Source: CAVWZH01 sp963765285
GTDB lineage: Bacteria; Acidobacteriota; Terriglobia; Terriglobales; Acidobacteriaceae
DNA: 64,000 nt
Assembly: GCA_963765285.1 (NCBI GenBank)
Contig: CAVXVR010000003.1
Span: 992,001-1,056,000, forward strand
Reading direction: 5' to 3'
Part shown: positions 32,477 through 41,924 of the stretch, one piece after another
Numbering within the stretch: position 1 is the stretch's first letter
Layout of the letters: each line of letters begins with the position of its first letter
Made by a program: the position numbers and the translations under genes
The notes under the pieces: model-generated
The model's input: the letters and a program-made list of their open reading frames with translations, nothing else
Database searches by the model: none
What the model was told of the DNA's origin: nothing

Positions 32477-33838
32477 ATGACCACGATCACGAAAACCCTC
32501 GCCGGCCCCAGAATCACGACCGCGCTGCCTGGCCCCAATGCCCAGCGCATTCTGGCCGGGGACGAAAAATACATTTCTCCGTCCTATACCCGCTCTTATC
32601 CGCTGGTCGCCCAAAGTGGCCGGGGCATTGTGATCACCGATGTCGACGGCAACGAGTTCTTCGATTTTTCTGCCGGCATCGCAGTAACTTCCACGGGCCA
32701 TTGCCACCCCCACGTGGTCGCGGCGATCCAGAAACAGGCCGCGCAGTTGATCCACATGTCGGGCACTGATTTTTACTACGAGAGCATGACCACCCTGGCC
32801 GAGCGGCTCTCGAAGATCGCTCCCATGCCCGGTCCCCACCGGATTTACTACGGGAACTCGGGCGCAGAGGCGATCGAAGCTGCTCTCAAGCTGGCCCGTT
32901 ATCACACCAAGCGGCAGAACGTAATTGCGTTCTTCGGCGCCTTTCACGGGCGCACCATGGGCGCACTTTCGCTCACCGCCTCGAAGCCGCAGCAGAAGCG
33001 GCGCTTTGCGCCTCTGGTCCCTGGAGTAACCCACGTTCGCTATCCCGATGTTTACCGGGGTTGTGAAGGTGGAGCACAGGACGCTGAGAAATTCGCCCTC
33101 GGCTGCGCTCGCTTCATTGAAGACAAATTATTCAAAACCATTCTCGCCCCTGAGGAAGTTGCCGCTATTTTTGTCGAGCCGATCCAGGGCGAAGGCGGAT
33201 ACGTCGTCGCCCCTACAGTTTTCATGCAGGAGCTTCGCCGTATTTGCGACAAGCACGGCATCCTGCTGGTGGCTGACGAAGTGCAGAGCGGCATCGGCCG
33301 CACCGGCAAATGGTGGGCCATCGAACACACCGGGGTTCAGCCCGATATCGTTTGCATGGCGAAGGGCATCGCCTCCGGCATGCCGCTCGGCGTTACCATG
33401 ACCCGCGCCGACATTATGGACTGGGTGCCCGGCTCGCACGCTTCCACGTTCGGAGGCAATCCCATTTGCATCGCCGCCGCCCTGGCAACGCTCGATGTGA
33501 TCGAGCGTGAAAGCCTCATGCAAAATTCTGCGGAAGTCGGCAACCATATTCTTAAGCGCGCTGCTGATTGGCCGAAGAAACACAAACTGGTAGGCGACGT
33601 GCGGGGCCGCGGCTTGATGATCGGCATCGAGATCGTCAAAGACAAACAGACCAAAGAGTACGGCGCGGCCGAGCGGGACCGCATCGTCGAACTGGCTTTC
33701 GAGAAGGGTGTCCTGTTTCTGGGTTGCGGTCCGAGCACCATCCGCATCGCGCCGCCGCTGGTCGTAACCAAGGACGAAGCGGACCTGGCCATGGATGTTC
33801 TCGAACAATGCATCAATGTCGTAGGTAAAAGTTCTTAG
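32477..33838 (+). CDS. Class III PLP aminotransferase (acetylornithine / 4-aminobutyrate type)
   Basis: 453 residues. Motifs of fold-type I class III enzymes are present: DVDGNEFFDFSAGIAVTSTGHCHPHV, YYGNSGAEAIEAALKLAR, the PLP-facing AFHGRTMGALSLTAS, EPIQGEGGY, LLVADEVQSGIGRTGKWWA (Asp of the PLP N1 contact) and the Schiff-base Lys in CMAKGIASGMPLG. It transfers the terminal amino group of ornithine-like or GABA-like substrates; which one is not decidable here. The start follows a gggagg ribosome site. Confidence 0.92.
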   Translation: MTTITKTLAGPRITTALPGPNAQRILAGDEKYISPSYTRSYPLVAQSGRGIVITDVDGNEFFDFSAGIAVTSTGHCHPHVVAAIQKQAAQLIHMSGTDFYYESMTTLAERLSKIAPMPGPHRIYYGNSGAEAIEAALKLARYHTKRQNVIAFFGAFHGRTMGALSLTASKPQQKRRFAPLVPGVTHVRYPDVYRGCEGGAQDAEKFALGCARFIEDKLFKTILAPEEVAAIFVEPIQGEGGYVVAPTVFMQELRRICDKHGILLVADEVQSGIGRTGKWWAIEHTGVQPDIVCMAKGIASGMPLGVTMTRADIMDWVPGSHASTFGGNPICIAAALATLDVIERESLMQNSAEVGNHILKRAADWPKKHKLVGDVRGRGLMIGIEIVKDKQTKEYGAAERDRIVELAFEKGVLFLGCGPSTIRIAPPLVVTKDEADLAMDVLEQCINVVGKSS

Positions 33839-33858
33839 GCTAAACTGCTTTTGTGTGG

Positions 33859-33879
33859 AGGCGGGCGACTCGCCCGCCT
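33859..33879 (+). terminator. Hairpin after the aminotransferase gene
   Basis: The palindrome aggcgggcgactcgcccgcct can fold with a 7-base stem 20 bases after the stop. Only a few T bases follow. This palindrome type may also be a dispersed repeat. Confidence 0.5.
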
Positions 33880-33909
33880 TTCCGCGAATTCCGACCGGGG
33901 TCAATCATC

Positions 33910-34398
33910 ATGTGGGAAGGAATCATCGAATCGATTCACATCGCCAGCAACGCGAAAGACCCCATGCAAGCGGTCCCGAGCGTCTTGGCGGTTGTTGGCG
34001 TCGGCCTTGAGGGCGACCGCTATGCCCTCCGTCAAGGAACCTTCTTCAAGCCGGAGCCGGACTACGAATTGACGCTGATCGAGGCTGAAGCCATCGAGGC
34101 CCTCCAGCGGGATTACAACATCGAGCTTCCTCCGGGCGAAGCCCGCCGCAATCTGGTGACCCGCGGCGTACCGCTGAATCATCTGGTGGGGTCTGAGTTC
34201 CAGATCGGCGAGGCAAGAATCCGGGGCATCCGCCTGTGTGAGCCCTGTAGTCATCTGGAGGCCGTAACCGGCCGCCGACTCATCAAGGGACTTCTCCACC
34301 GCGGCGGCCTCCGCGCACAGGTTCTCTCCGGAGGCACAATCCACGTGGGCGACCCGGTTCGCGGAGTCCACGCCAGTTCCCTTGTCGGGCGCCTCTAA
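33910..34398 (+). CDS. MOSC-domain protein
   Basis: 162 residues of the MOSC fold, a beta-barrel that binds sulfur on a conserved Cys and is found in molybdenum cofactor sulfurases and small stand-alone proteins. Seen here: GLEGDRYAL near the N-terminus, ELTLIEAEAIEAL, ARRNLVTRGV and RLCEPCSHLEAVTGRRLIKGLLHRGGLRAQVLSGG with the conserved Cys. I start at MWEGIIESIHIA; the open frame further up is not supported by a ribosome site. Confidence 0.88.
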   Translation: MWEGIIESIHIASNAKDPMQAVPSVLAVVGVGLEGDRYALRQGTFFKPEPDYELTLIEAEAIEALQRDYNIELPPGEARRNLVTRGVPLNHLVGSEFQIGEARIRGIRLCEPCSHLEAVTGRRLIKGLLHRGGLRAQVLSGGTIHVGDPVRGVHASSLVGRL

Positions 34399-34490
34399 TC
34401 CCTCGGTTAGTACGGCGTTGGTTAGACCTGTGACTAACCCAAACAGCTTACGCTGATAGTTGCCGCCTAATAACTAATCCAACCGGGCGA

Positions 34491-34589
34491 TTGCAAATAT
34501 ATAGAGGCCATATAGATTGTCTTCGCGCCGCCCGAGCCGCTTTACCCTCCCCAGGCACCCGGTAGCGCCTAAAACTAGGAGGATGGTCC
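34491..34589 (+). promoter_or_regulatory. Promoter and conserved leader, first tandem paralogue
   Basis: ttgcaa (34491-34496), 16 bases, then tagatt (34513-34518) forms a plausible promoter. The following leader (gcgccgcc, agccg, ccctcccca, ggtagcgcc, aggagga) is closely repeated before the second paralogue, although spacers differ. It could fold or bind a factor; no known riboswitch is recognised. Confidence 0.6.
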
Positions 34590-35213
34590 ATGAGCAAATC
34601 AAGAGCTATGCTTCTTGTGCTGGCCATTGCGACGGTAACCCTGCTTGCTTTTTCTGGCGTTGCCGCGGCACAAGATGTTTTCAAAATTAACTATTTGTCG
34701 AACAACGTATGGGGCGCTCCCGATGGAACAGTCCGGATCGACAATCCGGGCGTCACTGGGGGCAATCTGTGCGCCATGATTTATGTGTTCGACAACGACC
34801 AGCAGCTTTCTGAGTGCTGCGGTTGCCTGGAGACGCCAAACGGACTGAGAACCCTGTCCATCGCCAGAGACCTGACCAGCAATCCGCTGACTGGGTATGT
34901 GGTGCAGAACGGCGTAACCAAGGTCGTTTCGGCGGCAGTGAATAACTCCCCGTGCGATCCAACCTCCAACGTGACTCCAACCCCAACTCTGCGGGTGTGG
35001 TCGACGCATATCCAGAACCCGGTGTATGCGACGCCCGCGGCAGCCACCAAGGCCAAGACCGTAGCGAACCCCTCTGCCTATCCCATCACGGAGACGGAAT
35101 CTTCCGACGCCACGCTGGGTGCGACCGAGCTTGCCAACATCCAGGCAGAATGCGCTTTCATCGGCATTCTGGGCAGCGGACACGGCATCTGCTCTTGCGG
35201 CTGGGGCGACTAA
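34590..35213 (+). CDS. Secreted Cys-containing protein, tandem paralogue 1
   Basis: 207 residues. A signal peptide (MLLVLAIATVTLLAFSGVAAAQ) precedes a domain with NYLSNNVWGAPDGTVRIDNPGV, FDNDQQLSECCGCLETPNGLRT and a strictly kept C-terminus GILGSGHGICSCGWGD. The CCGC and CSC pairs suggest disulfides or a metal site. The protein is about 80-85 percent identical by eye to the next gene. I recognise no named domain. It has its own promoter, leader and terminator, so the two copies are independent units. Regulation is likely shared. Confidence 0.8.
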   Translation: MSKSRAMLLVLAIATVTLLAFSGVAAAQDVFKINYLSNNVWGAPDGTVRIDNPGVTGGNLCAMIYVFDNDQQLSECCGCLETPNGLRTLSIARDLTSNPLTGYVVQNGVTKVVSAAVNNSPCDPTSNVTPTPTLRVWSTHIQNPVYATPAAATKAKTVANPSAYPITETESSDATLGATELANIQAECAFIGILGSGHGICSCGWGD

Positions 35214-35241
35214 TAGTGCTCGTTTAGCTTTACGAGGAACC

Positions 35242-35280
35242 TGCGCCAGGCGCAAAGCATTGCACCTGGCGCATTCTTTT
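35242..35280 (+). terminator. Intrinsic terminator, first tandem paralogue
   Basis: A 14-base stem (tgcgccaggcgcaa / ttgcacctggcgca) with one mismatch and a 4-base loop is followed by ttctttt. Confidence 0.85.
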
Positions 35281-35410
35281 GCGCACTCAAACCTGCCTTC
35301 TCGCCCGGAAGTTTGCATACTCTCAGTTGGAATTCGCTGCTGCAAACCCGGTTCTAACCCAAACGGCGTAGCTGTTTGGCTCACGCCTTTCGGCTAATTC
35401 ACGTGGTCAA

Positions 35411-35513
35411 TTGTAAAGATCTATGCAGCATGTAGATTGCTAATGCGCCGCCGAAGCCGTTCTCCCTCCCCACGCTCAGGTAGCGCCCAATCAATCTAGG
35501 AGGACGACAATCC
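35411..35513 (+). promoter_or_regulatory. Promoter and conserved leader, second tandem paralogue
   Basis: ttgtaa (35411-35416), 16 bases, then tagatt (35433-35438), the same layout as the first copy. The leader repeats the same blocks: gcgccgcc, agccg, ccctcccca, ggtagcgcc and aggagga. Confidence 0.6.
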
Positions 35514-36143
35514 ATGACAGCTTCAAAAAGGACGCTGCTTGTCCTGGCTACGGTAGCACTGGGTCTTATCGCTTTTGCCAGCGTTGCCTCGGCACAGACG
35601 ACCGATGTGTTCCGCATCAATTACATCAGCAATAACGTGTGGGGAGCTCCCGACGCAACCGTCAGAATCGACAATCCTGGCGTTACCGGCGGCAACCTCT
35701 GCGCGATGATTTACGTGTTCGACAACGACCAGCAGCTTTCTGAGTGCTGCGGTTGCCTCGAGACCCCGAACGGCCTGAGAACTCTCTCGGTCGCCAAGGA
35801 CCTCACCAGCAACCCGTTGACCGGCTATGTGGTGCAGAACGGCGTGCTCAAGGTCGTTTCGTCAGCGGTGAACAATTCGCCCTGCGATCCGTCCGCGAAC
35901 GTAGCTCCGACCGCGACTTTGCGCGTTTGGGCCACCCATATCCAGAACCCCGTTTACGCGACTGCGGCTCTTGCCACCAAGGCGAAGACCGTGGCCAATC
36001 CTTCGGCCTATCCCATCACCGAGACGGAATCCTCCAACTCCACGCTGGGTGCGACCGAGCTTGCCAACATCCAGGCAGAATGCGCTTTCATCGGTATTCT
36101 GGGCAGCGGACACGGCATCTGCTCTTGCGGCTGGGGCGACTAA
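35514..36143 (+). CDS. Secreted Cys-containing protein, tandem paralogue 2
   Basis: 209 residues with a signal peptide ending ASVASAQ. It shares with its upstream neighbour long identical blocks, including VRIDNPGVTGGNLCAMIYVF, SECCGCLETPNGLRTLS, NPSAYPITETESS and the last 30 residues ending GICSCGWGD. Differences cluster in the signal peptide and in the middle (ALATKAKT against AAATKAKT, and similar). Conservation of the 5' leader and 3' hairpin shows that the whole transcription unit was duplicated. Function is unknown. Confidence 0.8.
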   Translation: MTASKRTLLVLATVALGLIAFASVASAQTTDVFRINYISNNVWGAPDATVRIDNPGVTGGNLCAMIYVFDNDQQLSECCGCLETPNGLRTLSVAKDLTSNPLTGYVVQNGVLKVVSSAVNNSPCDPSANVAPTATLRVWATHIQNPVYATAALATKAKTVANPSAYPITETESSNSTLGATELANIQAECAFIGILGSGHGICSCGWGD

Positions 36144-36184
36144 TTTAGACGCTTCACCTTTTCCCGTGCTGTCTATGCGGGGTC

Positions 36185-36221
36185 TGCGCCAGATGCAAGT
36201 GATTGCATCTGGCGCATTTTT
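36185..36221. terminator. Strong intrinsic terminator, second tandem paralogue
   Basis: A perfect 14-base stem (tgcgccagatgcaa / ttgcatctggcgca) with loop gtga is followed by five T bases. It lies between this gene and the opposing transporter gene; the T-run favours the plus strand. Confidence 0.92.
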
Positions 36222-36243
36222 CTGTTCCCTCATCTCATGGATC

Positions 36244-37494
36244 TCACCTCACCCAGGTCAGCCAGGCCCACCCCACGAGCAACGTGGCTACGGTGATGGG
36301 CGCTCCGACACGGAAATAGTCGCGGAAGCCGATCTGCACCTCTGGGCTCGCGGTTTCGACAACAATGATATTGGCCACGCTTCCGGTGATCGTCAGGTTT
36401 CCTGCCAGCGTGGAAGCCATCGCTAGAGTCAGCCACGCGGTATGGGGGTCGGCAAAGCTCGGCACCACCGACTTCAGAAGCATCACCGCAGGCACATTGC
36501 TGACCAGGTTGCTGAGCAATGCGACGACTCCGGTAAACACCGCCAGATGTTGCAGGTTCCAATGCTCGGCAAACTGCAGGAGCCGTCCCACCAAGCCGGC
36601 TTTCTCCGCGCCTCCGACTATCAGAAATAGTCCCACAAAAAACACCAGAAGGCCCCAGTCCACTTCCTGATAGAGTTTGCGCGGTTCGGTCGTGCGCGTC
36701 ACCAGCATCATGGCAGCGCCCAGCGCGGCCATCATGGCCGGAGGAACGCCCAGAAAGAATCCCCCCACCACTGCGGTGACCACAATCGCCGGCTTCGTCA
36801 ATCGGGAAAGCTCCAACTGGGGAAGCGGAATCTCTCGCGCTGGTTCGGCCACCGGTACTACAGTCCGCATGTGGATCCAATGCAGCACCGCCCAATCGAG
36901 GAATAATCCGATTAGCGCCACCGGAGCCAAATGTCCCAGAAAATCCCGGTAGCGGATTCCGGAGAACGATCCGATCAGCATGTTTTGCGGATTGCCCGTG
37001 ATGGTCGCCACGCTCCCGATGTTAGCCGCAGTCGCCACCGCCAGCACATAAGGCAGCGGATTGAGCTTGATTCGCCGGGTAACGCTCAGTACGAACGGCA
37101 CCATCACAAGGCACACAATGTCGTTCACAAAAAATGCGGAAAGAAAACCGCAGGTGAAAATCACCGCCGGCAGTAGTCGCGCCGGCTTCAGCCGTCGCAG
37201 CACAATCTCTGCGTTCCATTCGAAGAACCCCACCAGGTGCAGACTGCCCACGATCAACATCATCGAGAACAGCAAAACGATGGTGGAAAAATCGATGAAC
37301 CGCAATCCTTCATCCGGTCGCACGATGCGGGCGGCAAACATCAGCACCGCCCCGATCACCGCCGCCCCGGGACGGTCAATTTTCAGCCCGGGAAATTTTC
37401 CCAGCGCGAAAACCAGGTAACTGGCAAGAAAGATCGCATATCCCGCAATGACCTGAACCTCGGAGAGGCCGATGGTCGAGACTTGAGTCATCAT
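36244..37494 (-). CDS. ArsB/SLC13-like ion transporter
   Basis: 416 residues with about eleven hydrophobic helices, of the ion transporter superfamily that includes ArsB, NhaD and DASS carriers. Both repeat halves carry the family turns: FLSAFFVNDIVCLVMVPFVL with AVATAANIGSVATITGNPQNMLIG, and LLSNLVSNVPAVMLL with MASTLAGNLTITGSVANIIVVE. The substrate (arsenite, citrate-like anion or Na+/H+) cannot be assigned. No arsenic resistance genes are adjacent. Confidence 0.88.
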   Translation of the reverse strand: MMTQVSTIGLSEVQVIAGYAIFLASYLVFALGKFPGLKIDRPGAAVIGAVLMFAARIVRPDEGLRFIDFSTIVLLFSMMLIVGSLHLVGFFEWNAEIVLRRLKPARLLPAVIFTCGFLSAFFVNDIVCLVMVPFVLSVTRRIKLNPLPYVLAVATAANIGSVATITGNPQNMLIGSFSGIRYRDFLGHLAPVALIGLFLDWAVLHWIHMRTVVPVAEPAREIPLPQLELSRLTKPAIVVTAVVGGFFLGVPPAMMAALGAAMMLVTRTTEPRKLYQEVDWGLLVFFVGLFLIVGGAEKAGLVGRLLQFAEHWNLQHLAVFTGVVALLSNLVSNVPAVMLLKSVVPSFADPHTAWLTLAMASTLAGNLTITGSVANIIVVETASPEVQIGFRDYFRVGAPITVATLLVGWAWLTWVR

Positions 37495-37635
37495 TTTTCC
37501 ATGACGTCACCTGCAGTCTAAAGCAACGACGCGATGCTCACCTCGTTCACCTGTAGACCTTCGGGCACCCTTTCCCCTTGACACGCTATCCAGCGGCGAG
37601 CGAAACTCCGGCCAGAACACTCTGCAAACTTTTGC

Positions 37636-38676
37636 ATGGACCATTATTCCATCCTGGACAAAGGTCTTTCCCCGCAGCAGCCCGAAACCAAGCCTTCGGG
37701 TCGAGAAGCCGCCAGGCCCGCCTTGCCTGAAGTCGTGATCGCACCCCAACCGTTTCAGTTTCCCGCAGAAGATGGCGGCAGGTCGCTGACGGCCATGGCC
37801 GAGCGCGATCTGAATGCCGCCCTGCAACTGCTCGCCGAACGCGCGCAATACATCACTGGCGCCTCCGGCGCTGCCATCGCCCTGCGCGCCGGCGCACAGA
37901 TGATCTGCCGGGCCAGCGCCGGCCCTTCAGCGCCGGGACTGGGGACTGCTCTGCAAATCAACTCGGGCCTCTCCGGCGAAAGCGTCCGCACTCGTCACCT
38001 GCTGCGTTGCGACGACGCGGAAAACGATCCGCGGGTGAATCGCGAAAGCTGCCGCGCCCTGGGCATCGCCTCCGTGGTCGTTATGCCCCTGGTGCGCGAC
38101 GGTGAGGTCAACGGAGTCTTCGAACTGCTATCGGAGCGGGCCTACGCCTTTGAGGATCGCGACATCGCTGCCCTTGAGCGCCTGGCCGAGATGATCCAGA
38201 CCGCCATAGACCATGCCGAAGCGGCCCGGCGTGCCGAAAGGCTCGCCGCCGTCGACGGAAAGAACGATACAAAGCCGTTCGGCTCCGCAGTTCCCGACTC
38301 TCAGGTGGCTTCCGAGTTTCGCGTCGACGACGAGCCTATCCTCTTGGAAATGTCTTTGCGAGCAGCCGGGGCGCTCCCTGCACCCACGCTCCTGCCACTC
38401 ACTCCTGAGTCCAGGCGGCAGGACCAGGCATATATCGAAGCCCTTCCGCTCAATGACCACGGCAACGTTCGCAGGTGCCAGGCCTGTGGATTCCCTGTTT
38501 CAGAAGGCCGCAAGCTCTGCCTCGACTGTGAGGCAAGGGGAATCCCCACCGCGGCACCTCAGTTTCTCTCCCATCTCTCAGCTCCAAGGCAGAGCTGGCT
38601 TCGCTCTCATCTGTATCTTGTGGGGGCATTAGTGGTCGCCGCCGCAACGGTAGCCCTGTTAGTCTGGTTTCGATAA
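37636..38676 (+). CDS. GAF-domain protein with zinc ribbon and C-terminal anchor
   Basis: 346 residues. A GAF domain spans about 45-195 (LLAERAQYITGASGAAIALRAG; GLSGESVRTRHLLRCDDAEND; VMPLVRDGEVNGVFELLSERAYAFEDRDIAALERLA). After a variable linker there is a four-Cys ribbon (CQACGFPVSEGRKLCLDC) near residue 280 and a single C-terminal membrane helix (LYLVGALVVAAATVALLVWF). The GAF domain should face the cytoplasm, anchored at the tail. It is likely a sensor subunit; its partner is unknown, but a kinase gene follows. Confidence 0.82.
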   Translation: MDHYSILDKGLSPQQPETKPSGREAARPALPEVVIAPQPFQFPAEDGGRSLTAMAERDLNAALQLLAERAQYITGASGAAIALRAGAQMICRASAGPSAPGLGTALQINSGLSGESVRTRHLLRCDDAENDPRVNRESCRALGIASVVVMPLVRDGEVNGVFELLSERAYAFEDRDIAALERLAEMIQTAIDHAEAARRAERLAAVDGKNDTKPFGSAVPDSQVASEFRVDDEPILLEMSLRAAGALPAPTLLPLTPESRRQDQAYIEALPLNDHGNVRRCQACGFPVSEGRKLCLDCEARGIPTAAPQFLSHLSAPRQSWLRSHLYLVGALVVAAATVALLVWFR

Positions 38677-38909
38677 CAACCTCAGCCTGTTTTGTCGCGC
38701 GTACAATCAGGGAACTCCCGTGCCGCCAAGTACGTATCCACTACTGAGGAGTCATCCCGAAGCCCAGTGTTTTCTCCAGCGGGGCGAGGGATCTCGCGCG
38801 GACGATCACCGCCGTCAGGAATCAAATTGCACCACGCTTGACTCCCCTGGCTTCATTGACTTGGCCAGGGGCGGAGCCTACCATCGGAAGTTCCGGAGCC
38901 CAAGTTTCG

Positions 38910-41735
38910 ATGATTAGCGAGACTATCTCCCACTACCGCATCGTGCGCCAGCTCGGCGGCGGTGGTATGGGTGTTGTGTATCAGGCGGAAGACCTCAGCC
39001 TGGGTCGCCATGTGGCTTTAAAATTCCTTCCCGAGGAACTGGAAAAAGACCCAGCCGCGCTCGAACGCTTCCAGCGCGAGGCCCGCGCTGCCTCAGCCTT
39101 GAATCATCCCAACATCTGCACCATCTATGAAATTGGCCAGTCCGAAGGGCGTTACTTCATCGCCCTCGAACTGCTTGAGGGCCAGACTCTTAAGCAGCTC
39201 ATAGGCAACCGCCCAGTTGAGATGGAACTGCTCCTTGATCTCGCCATTCAAGTATCAGATGCCCTCGAGGCCGCGCATGCCAAGGGCATCATTCACCGCG
39301 ACATCAAGCCCGCCAATATCTTTGTGACTCAGCGTAACCAGGCCAAGATTTTGGACTTTGGCCTGGCCAAGACCATAAAACAGGATGCCCTGTTAGGCGG
39401 TGCGACCGTCGGGTCTGCGCCCACTATCGACAGCAACCAGCTCACTAGTCCTGGCTCAACTGTGGGCACGGTCGCCTACATGTCGCCCGAGCAAGCTCGC
39501 GGCAAGGACCTCGACACGCGCACCGACCTGTTTTCCTTCGGTGCCGTCCTTTACGAAATGTCGACCGGCACGTTGCCCTTCCGCGGCGACACCTCCGCCA
39601 CCATCTTCGAAGGCATTCTCAACAAGCCTCCCGTGCCGCCGGTGCGGCTTAATCCCGATCTTCCTCCGCGCCTGGAGGAAATCATTCTCAAACTGCTCGA
39701 GAAGAACCGCGAGCTTCGTTATCAGGGCGCAGCGGAAGTCCGCGCCGACCTGAAGCGCCTGAAGCGCGATACGGAGTCGGGCACGGCCTCGGCAGCCGGC
39801 AGTTCTGCGTCAGTGCGGGCTCCATCGCCTGCTCCCCGTCGGCTGTGGAATTACGTGGTGATGGCTCTGGTCGCCGTGGCTGTGATTGGTCTGGCGATGA
39901 CTTTCTTCGCCCGCCGCAGCAGAGCCGTGATGACGGAGAAAGATGCTATTCTCCTCACCGATTTCGTCAACACCACCGCCGACCCAGTCTTCGACGGAAC
40001 CCTGAAGAAAGCGCTCGCCGTCGACCTCGAACAATCGCCGTACCTCAACGTCTTTCCCGAACAGAAAGTCCGGCAGACGCTCCAGTTCATGGGCCGTTCT
40101 CCCGATGAACGCATCACTAGCGACGTAGGCCGCGAAGTCTGCCAGCGCGATGGCATCAAGGCCATGCTCAACGGCCAGATCGCCAGTCTTGGCAGCCAGT
40201 ATGTGCTCACTCTCGACGCGGTAAACGCCTCGACCGGAGAATCCCTGGCGCGGGAAGAAGTGCGCGCCGGCAAAAAAGAAGAAGTGCTGAACGCCCTCGA
40301 CAAAGCGGGTTCCAGTTTGCGCAAAAAACTGGGCGAATCCCTTGCGTCCGTTCAAAAGTATGACAAGCCGCTTTCCGAAGCCACCACTTCCTCGCTCGAA
40401 GCGCTCAAGGCCTTCAGCCTGGGCGACGTCAAGCACGAAGCTGGCGACGAACTTGCTGCCCTGCCGCTCTATCAGCGGGCCGCGGAACTTGACCCGAATT
40501 TCGCCATGGCTTACGCGCGGCTGGGCGCCGCCTACGGGAACCTGGGGCAAAACGAACTCTCTGAACAGAACCGGCAAAAAGCTTTCGAACTTCGCGATCG
40601 CGCGAGCGAACATGAAAAGCTCTACATCATGTCGCACTATTACGCCGATTCGGGGCAGCTCGACAAAGGCATCACTGCTTACGAACTCTACAAGCAAACT
40701 TATCCCCGCGATTCCATCCCCTACAACAACCTGGCCGGCATCTACAACAACCTGGGACAATTTGAGAACGCCCTCGACAACGCTCGCTTGTCCATCGCAG
40801 CTGATCCCGATAGCGCCAGCGGCTATACAAATCTGGCGGTCGCCTACACCGGATTGAATCGGCTCGACGAAGCCAAGGCCACCTTAAACGCAGGACTGCA
40901 GCGGAAACTCAATCCGCTCGGAACCCATATTCAGCTGGCCAACCTCGCTTGGGCGGAGAACGATCCCGCCGGGGTCGACCGGGAGTTAGCCCTTGTCGAA
41001 AAGTATCCCGGCGGAGAAATGGCTGCGCTCGCAACCCGCTCCGCCATTGCCGCCTGCCGCGGACAGATCAAGGCCGCGCGTGATTATGGCGCCAAGGCCA
41101 GGGAAGCCGCCGAGCGGCTTGGCCTGAAGGAAATCGTGGCCAACCAATACGTGCAGGAAGCCATATTCGAAGCCACCGTGCTCAACAAGGCGCGCGCTTC
41201 CGATGACTTGGCTGAGGTTTCCGCGAGCGCACTGTCCCCAGCGAACGTGGCGACCTCGGCAGTGACCTGGGCTATCCTCGGGGATGACAAGAAGGCTGAG
41301 AAGCAGGTAGCCGATCTCGCGCAAAAACGCCCCTACGACACCTTTGTTCAGTCAATCGCGGTACCTGTGGTGAAAGCTCAAATTGAACTAAACCACGGCA
41401 ATTCGGCCAAGGCCATCGACCTCCTGGACAGCGCCCTGGTCTATGCCCGGGCGAATACTGGCGTCCTCTACATTCGCGGCTGCGCATATCTGAAGGCGGG
41501 ACGCGGCGCCGACGCCGTCCAAGCCTATCAGCGCCTGCTCGATCTGAAAGCTTTCGGCGGCGTTGATCCTGTGCTCATCCTGACCCACCTCGGAATGGCG
41601 CGCGCCTACGCTCTGCAGGGCGACAAAGCCCGCAGCCGCGTGGCCTACCAGGATTTCTTTTCCTACTGGAAAGACGCCGACCCCGACGTCCCCCTGCTCC
41701 ACGAAGCCAAAGCCGAATACGCCAAAGTGCAGTAG
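38910..41735 (+). CDS. Membrane Ser/Thr protein kinase with TPR domain
   Basis: 941 residues. The kinase domain (about 9-275) has the glycine loop LGGGGMGVVYQAED, ATP-binding Lys in VALKFL, catalytic HRDIKPANIF, and DFGLAK. A basic, Pro/Ser-rich juxtamembrane linker and one helix (VVMALVAVAVIGLAMTFFA, about 315-335) follow. Outside lies an alpha/beta region (LLTDFVNTTADPVFDGTLKKAL) and then TPR-like helices from about residue 520 to the end. I start at MISETISHYRIVRQL, the ATG closest to the kinase fold; the frame runs further up without support. Confidence 0.92.
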   Translation: MISETISHYRIVRQLGGGGMGVVYQAEDLSLGRHVALKFLPEELEKDPAALERFQREARAASALNHPNICTIYEIGQSEGRYFIALELLEGQTLKQLIGNRPVEMELLLDLAIQVSDALEAAHAKGIIHRDIKPANIFVTQRNQAKILDFGLAKTIKQDALLGGATVGSAPTIDSNQLTSPGSTVGTVAYMSPEQARGKDLDTRTDLFSFGAVLYEMSTGTLPFRGDTSATIFEGILNKPPVPPVRLNPDLPPRLEEIILKLLEKNRELRYQGAAEVRADLKRLKRDTESGTASAAGSSASVRAPSPAPRRLWNYVVMALVAVAVIGLAMTFFARRSRAVMTEKDAILLTDFVNTTADPVFDGTLKKALAVDLEQSPYLNVFPEQKVRQTLQFMGRSPDERITSDVGREVCQRDGIKAMLNGQIASLGSQYVLTLDAVNASTGESLAREEVRAGKKEEVLNALDKAGSSLRKKLGESLASVQKYDKPLSEATTSSLEALKAFSLGDVKHEAGDELAALPLYQRAAELDPNFAMAYARLGAAYGNLGQNELSEQNRQKAFELRDRASEHEKLYIMSHYYADSGQLDKGITAYELYKQTYPRDSIPYNNLAGIYNNLGQFENALDNARLSIAADPDSASGYTNLAVAYTGLNRLDEAKATLNAGLQRKLNPLGTHIQLANLAWAENDPAGVDRELALVEKYPGGEMAALATRSAIAACRGQIKAARDYGAKAREAAERLGLKEIVANQYVQEAIFEATVLNKARASDDLAEVSASALSPANVATSAVTWAILGDDKKAEKQVADLAQKRPYDTFVQSIAVPVVKAQIELNHGNSAKAIDLLDSALVYARANTGVLYIRGCAYLKAGRGADAVQAYQRLLDLKAFGGVDPVLILTHLGMARAYALQGDKARSRVAYQDFFSYWKDADPDVPLLHEAKAEYAKVQ

Positions 41736-41766
41736 AAGTGTGGTGCGGAGTCTCAAACCCAAGGGT

Positions 41767-41803
41767 GCCCCGTTCTCGCGTTTTTTGCGAGGGCGGGGCT
41801 TTT
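41767..41803 (+). terminator. Intrinsic terminator after the kinase gene
   Basis: A 13-base stem (gccccgttctcgc / gcgagggcggggc, two G-U pairs) with a T-rich 7-base loop, followed by tttt. Confidence 0.8.
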
Positions 41804-41924
41804 GCCTTTGCGCTACGCACTGTGATGGATAACCCCCCAAACGCCTCCCCGCCTAACTCCAATCGACAGACCAGCTTCCGCATATCTACGTGTATTAATG
41901 TACGTACAATAACCTATTTACAAC

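Noticed and set aside
34519..34589. c-di-GMP (GEMM) riboswitch in the tandem-paralogue leaders
   Set aside because: ggtagcgcc looks similar to part of that motif, but the conserved gcaaa and acgcaaagcc elements are missing.
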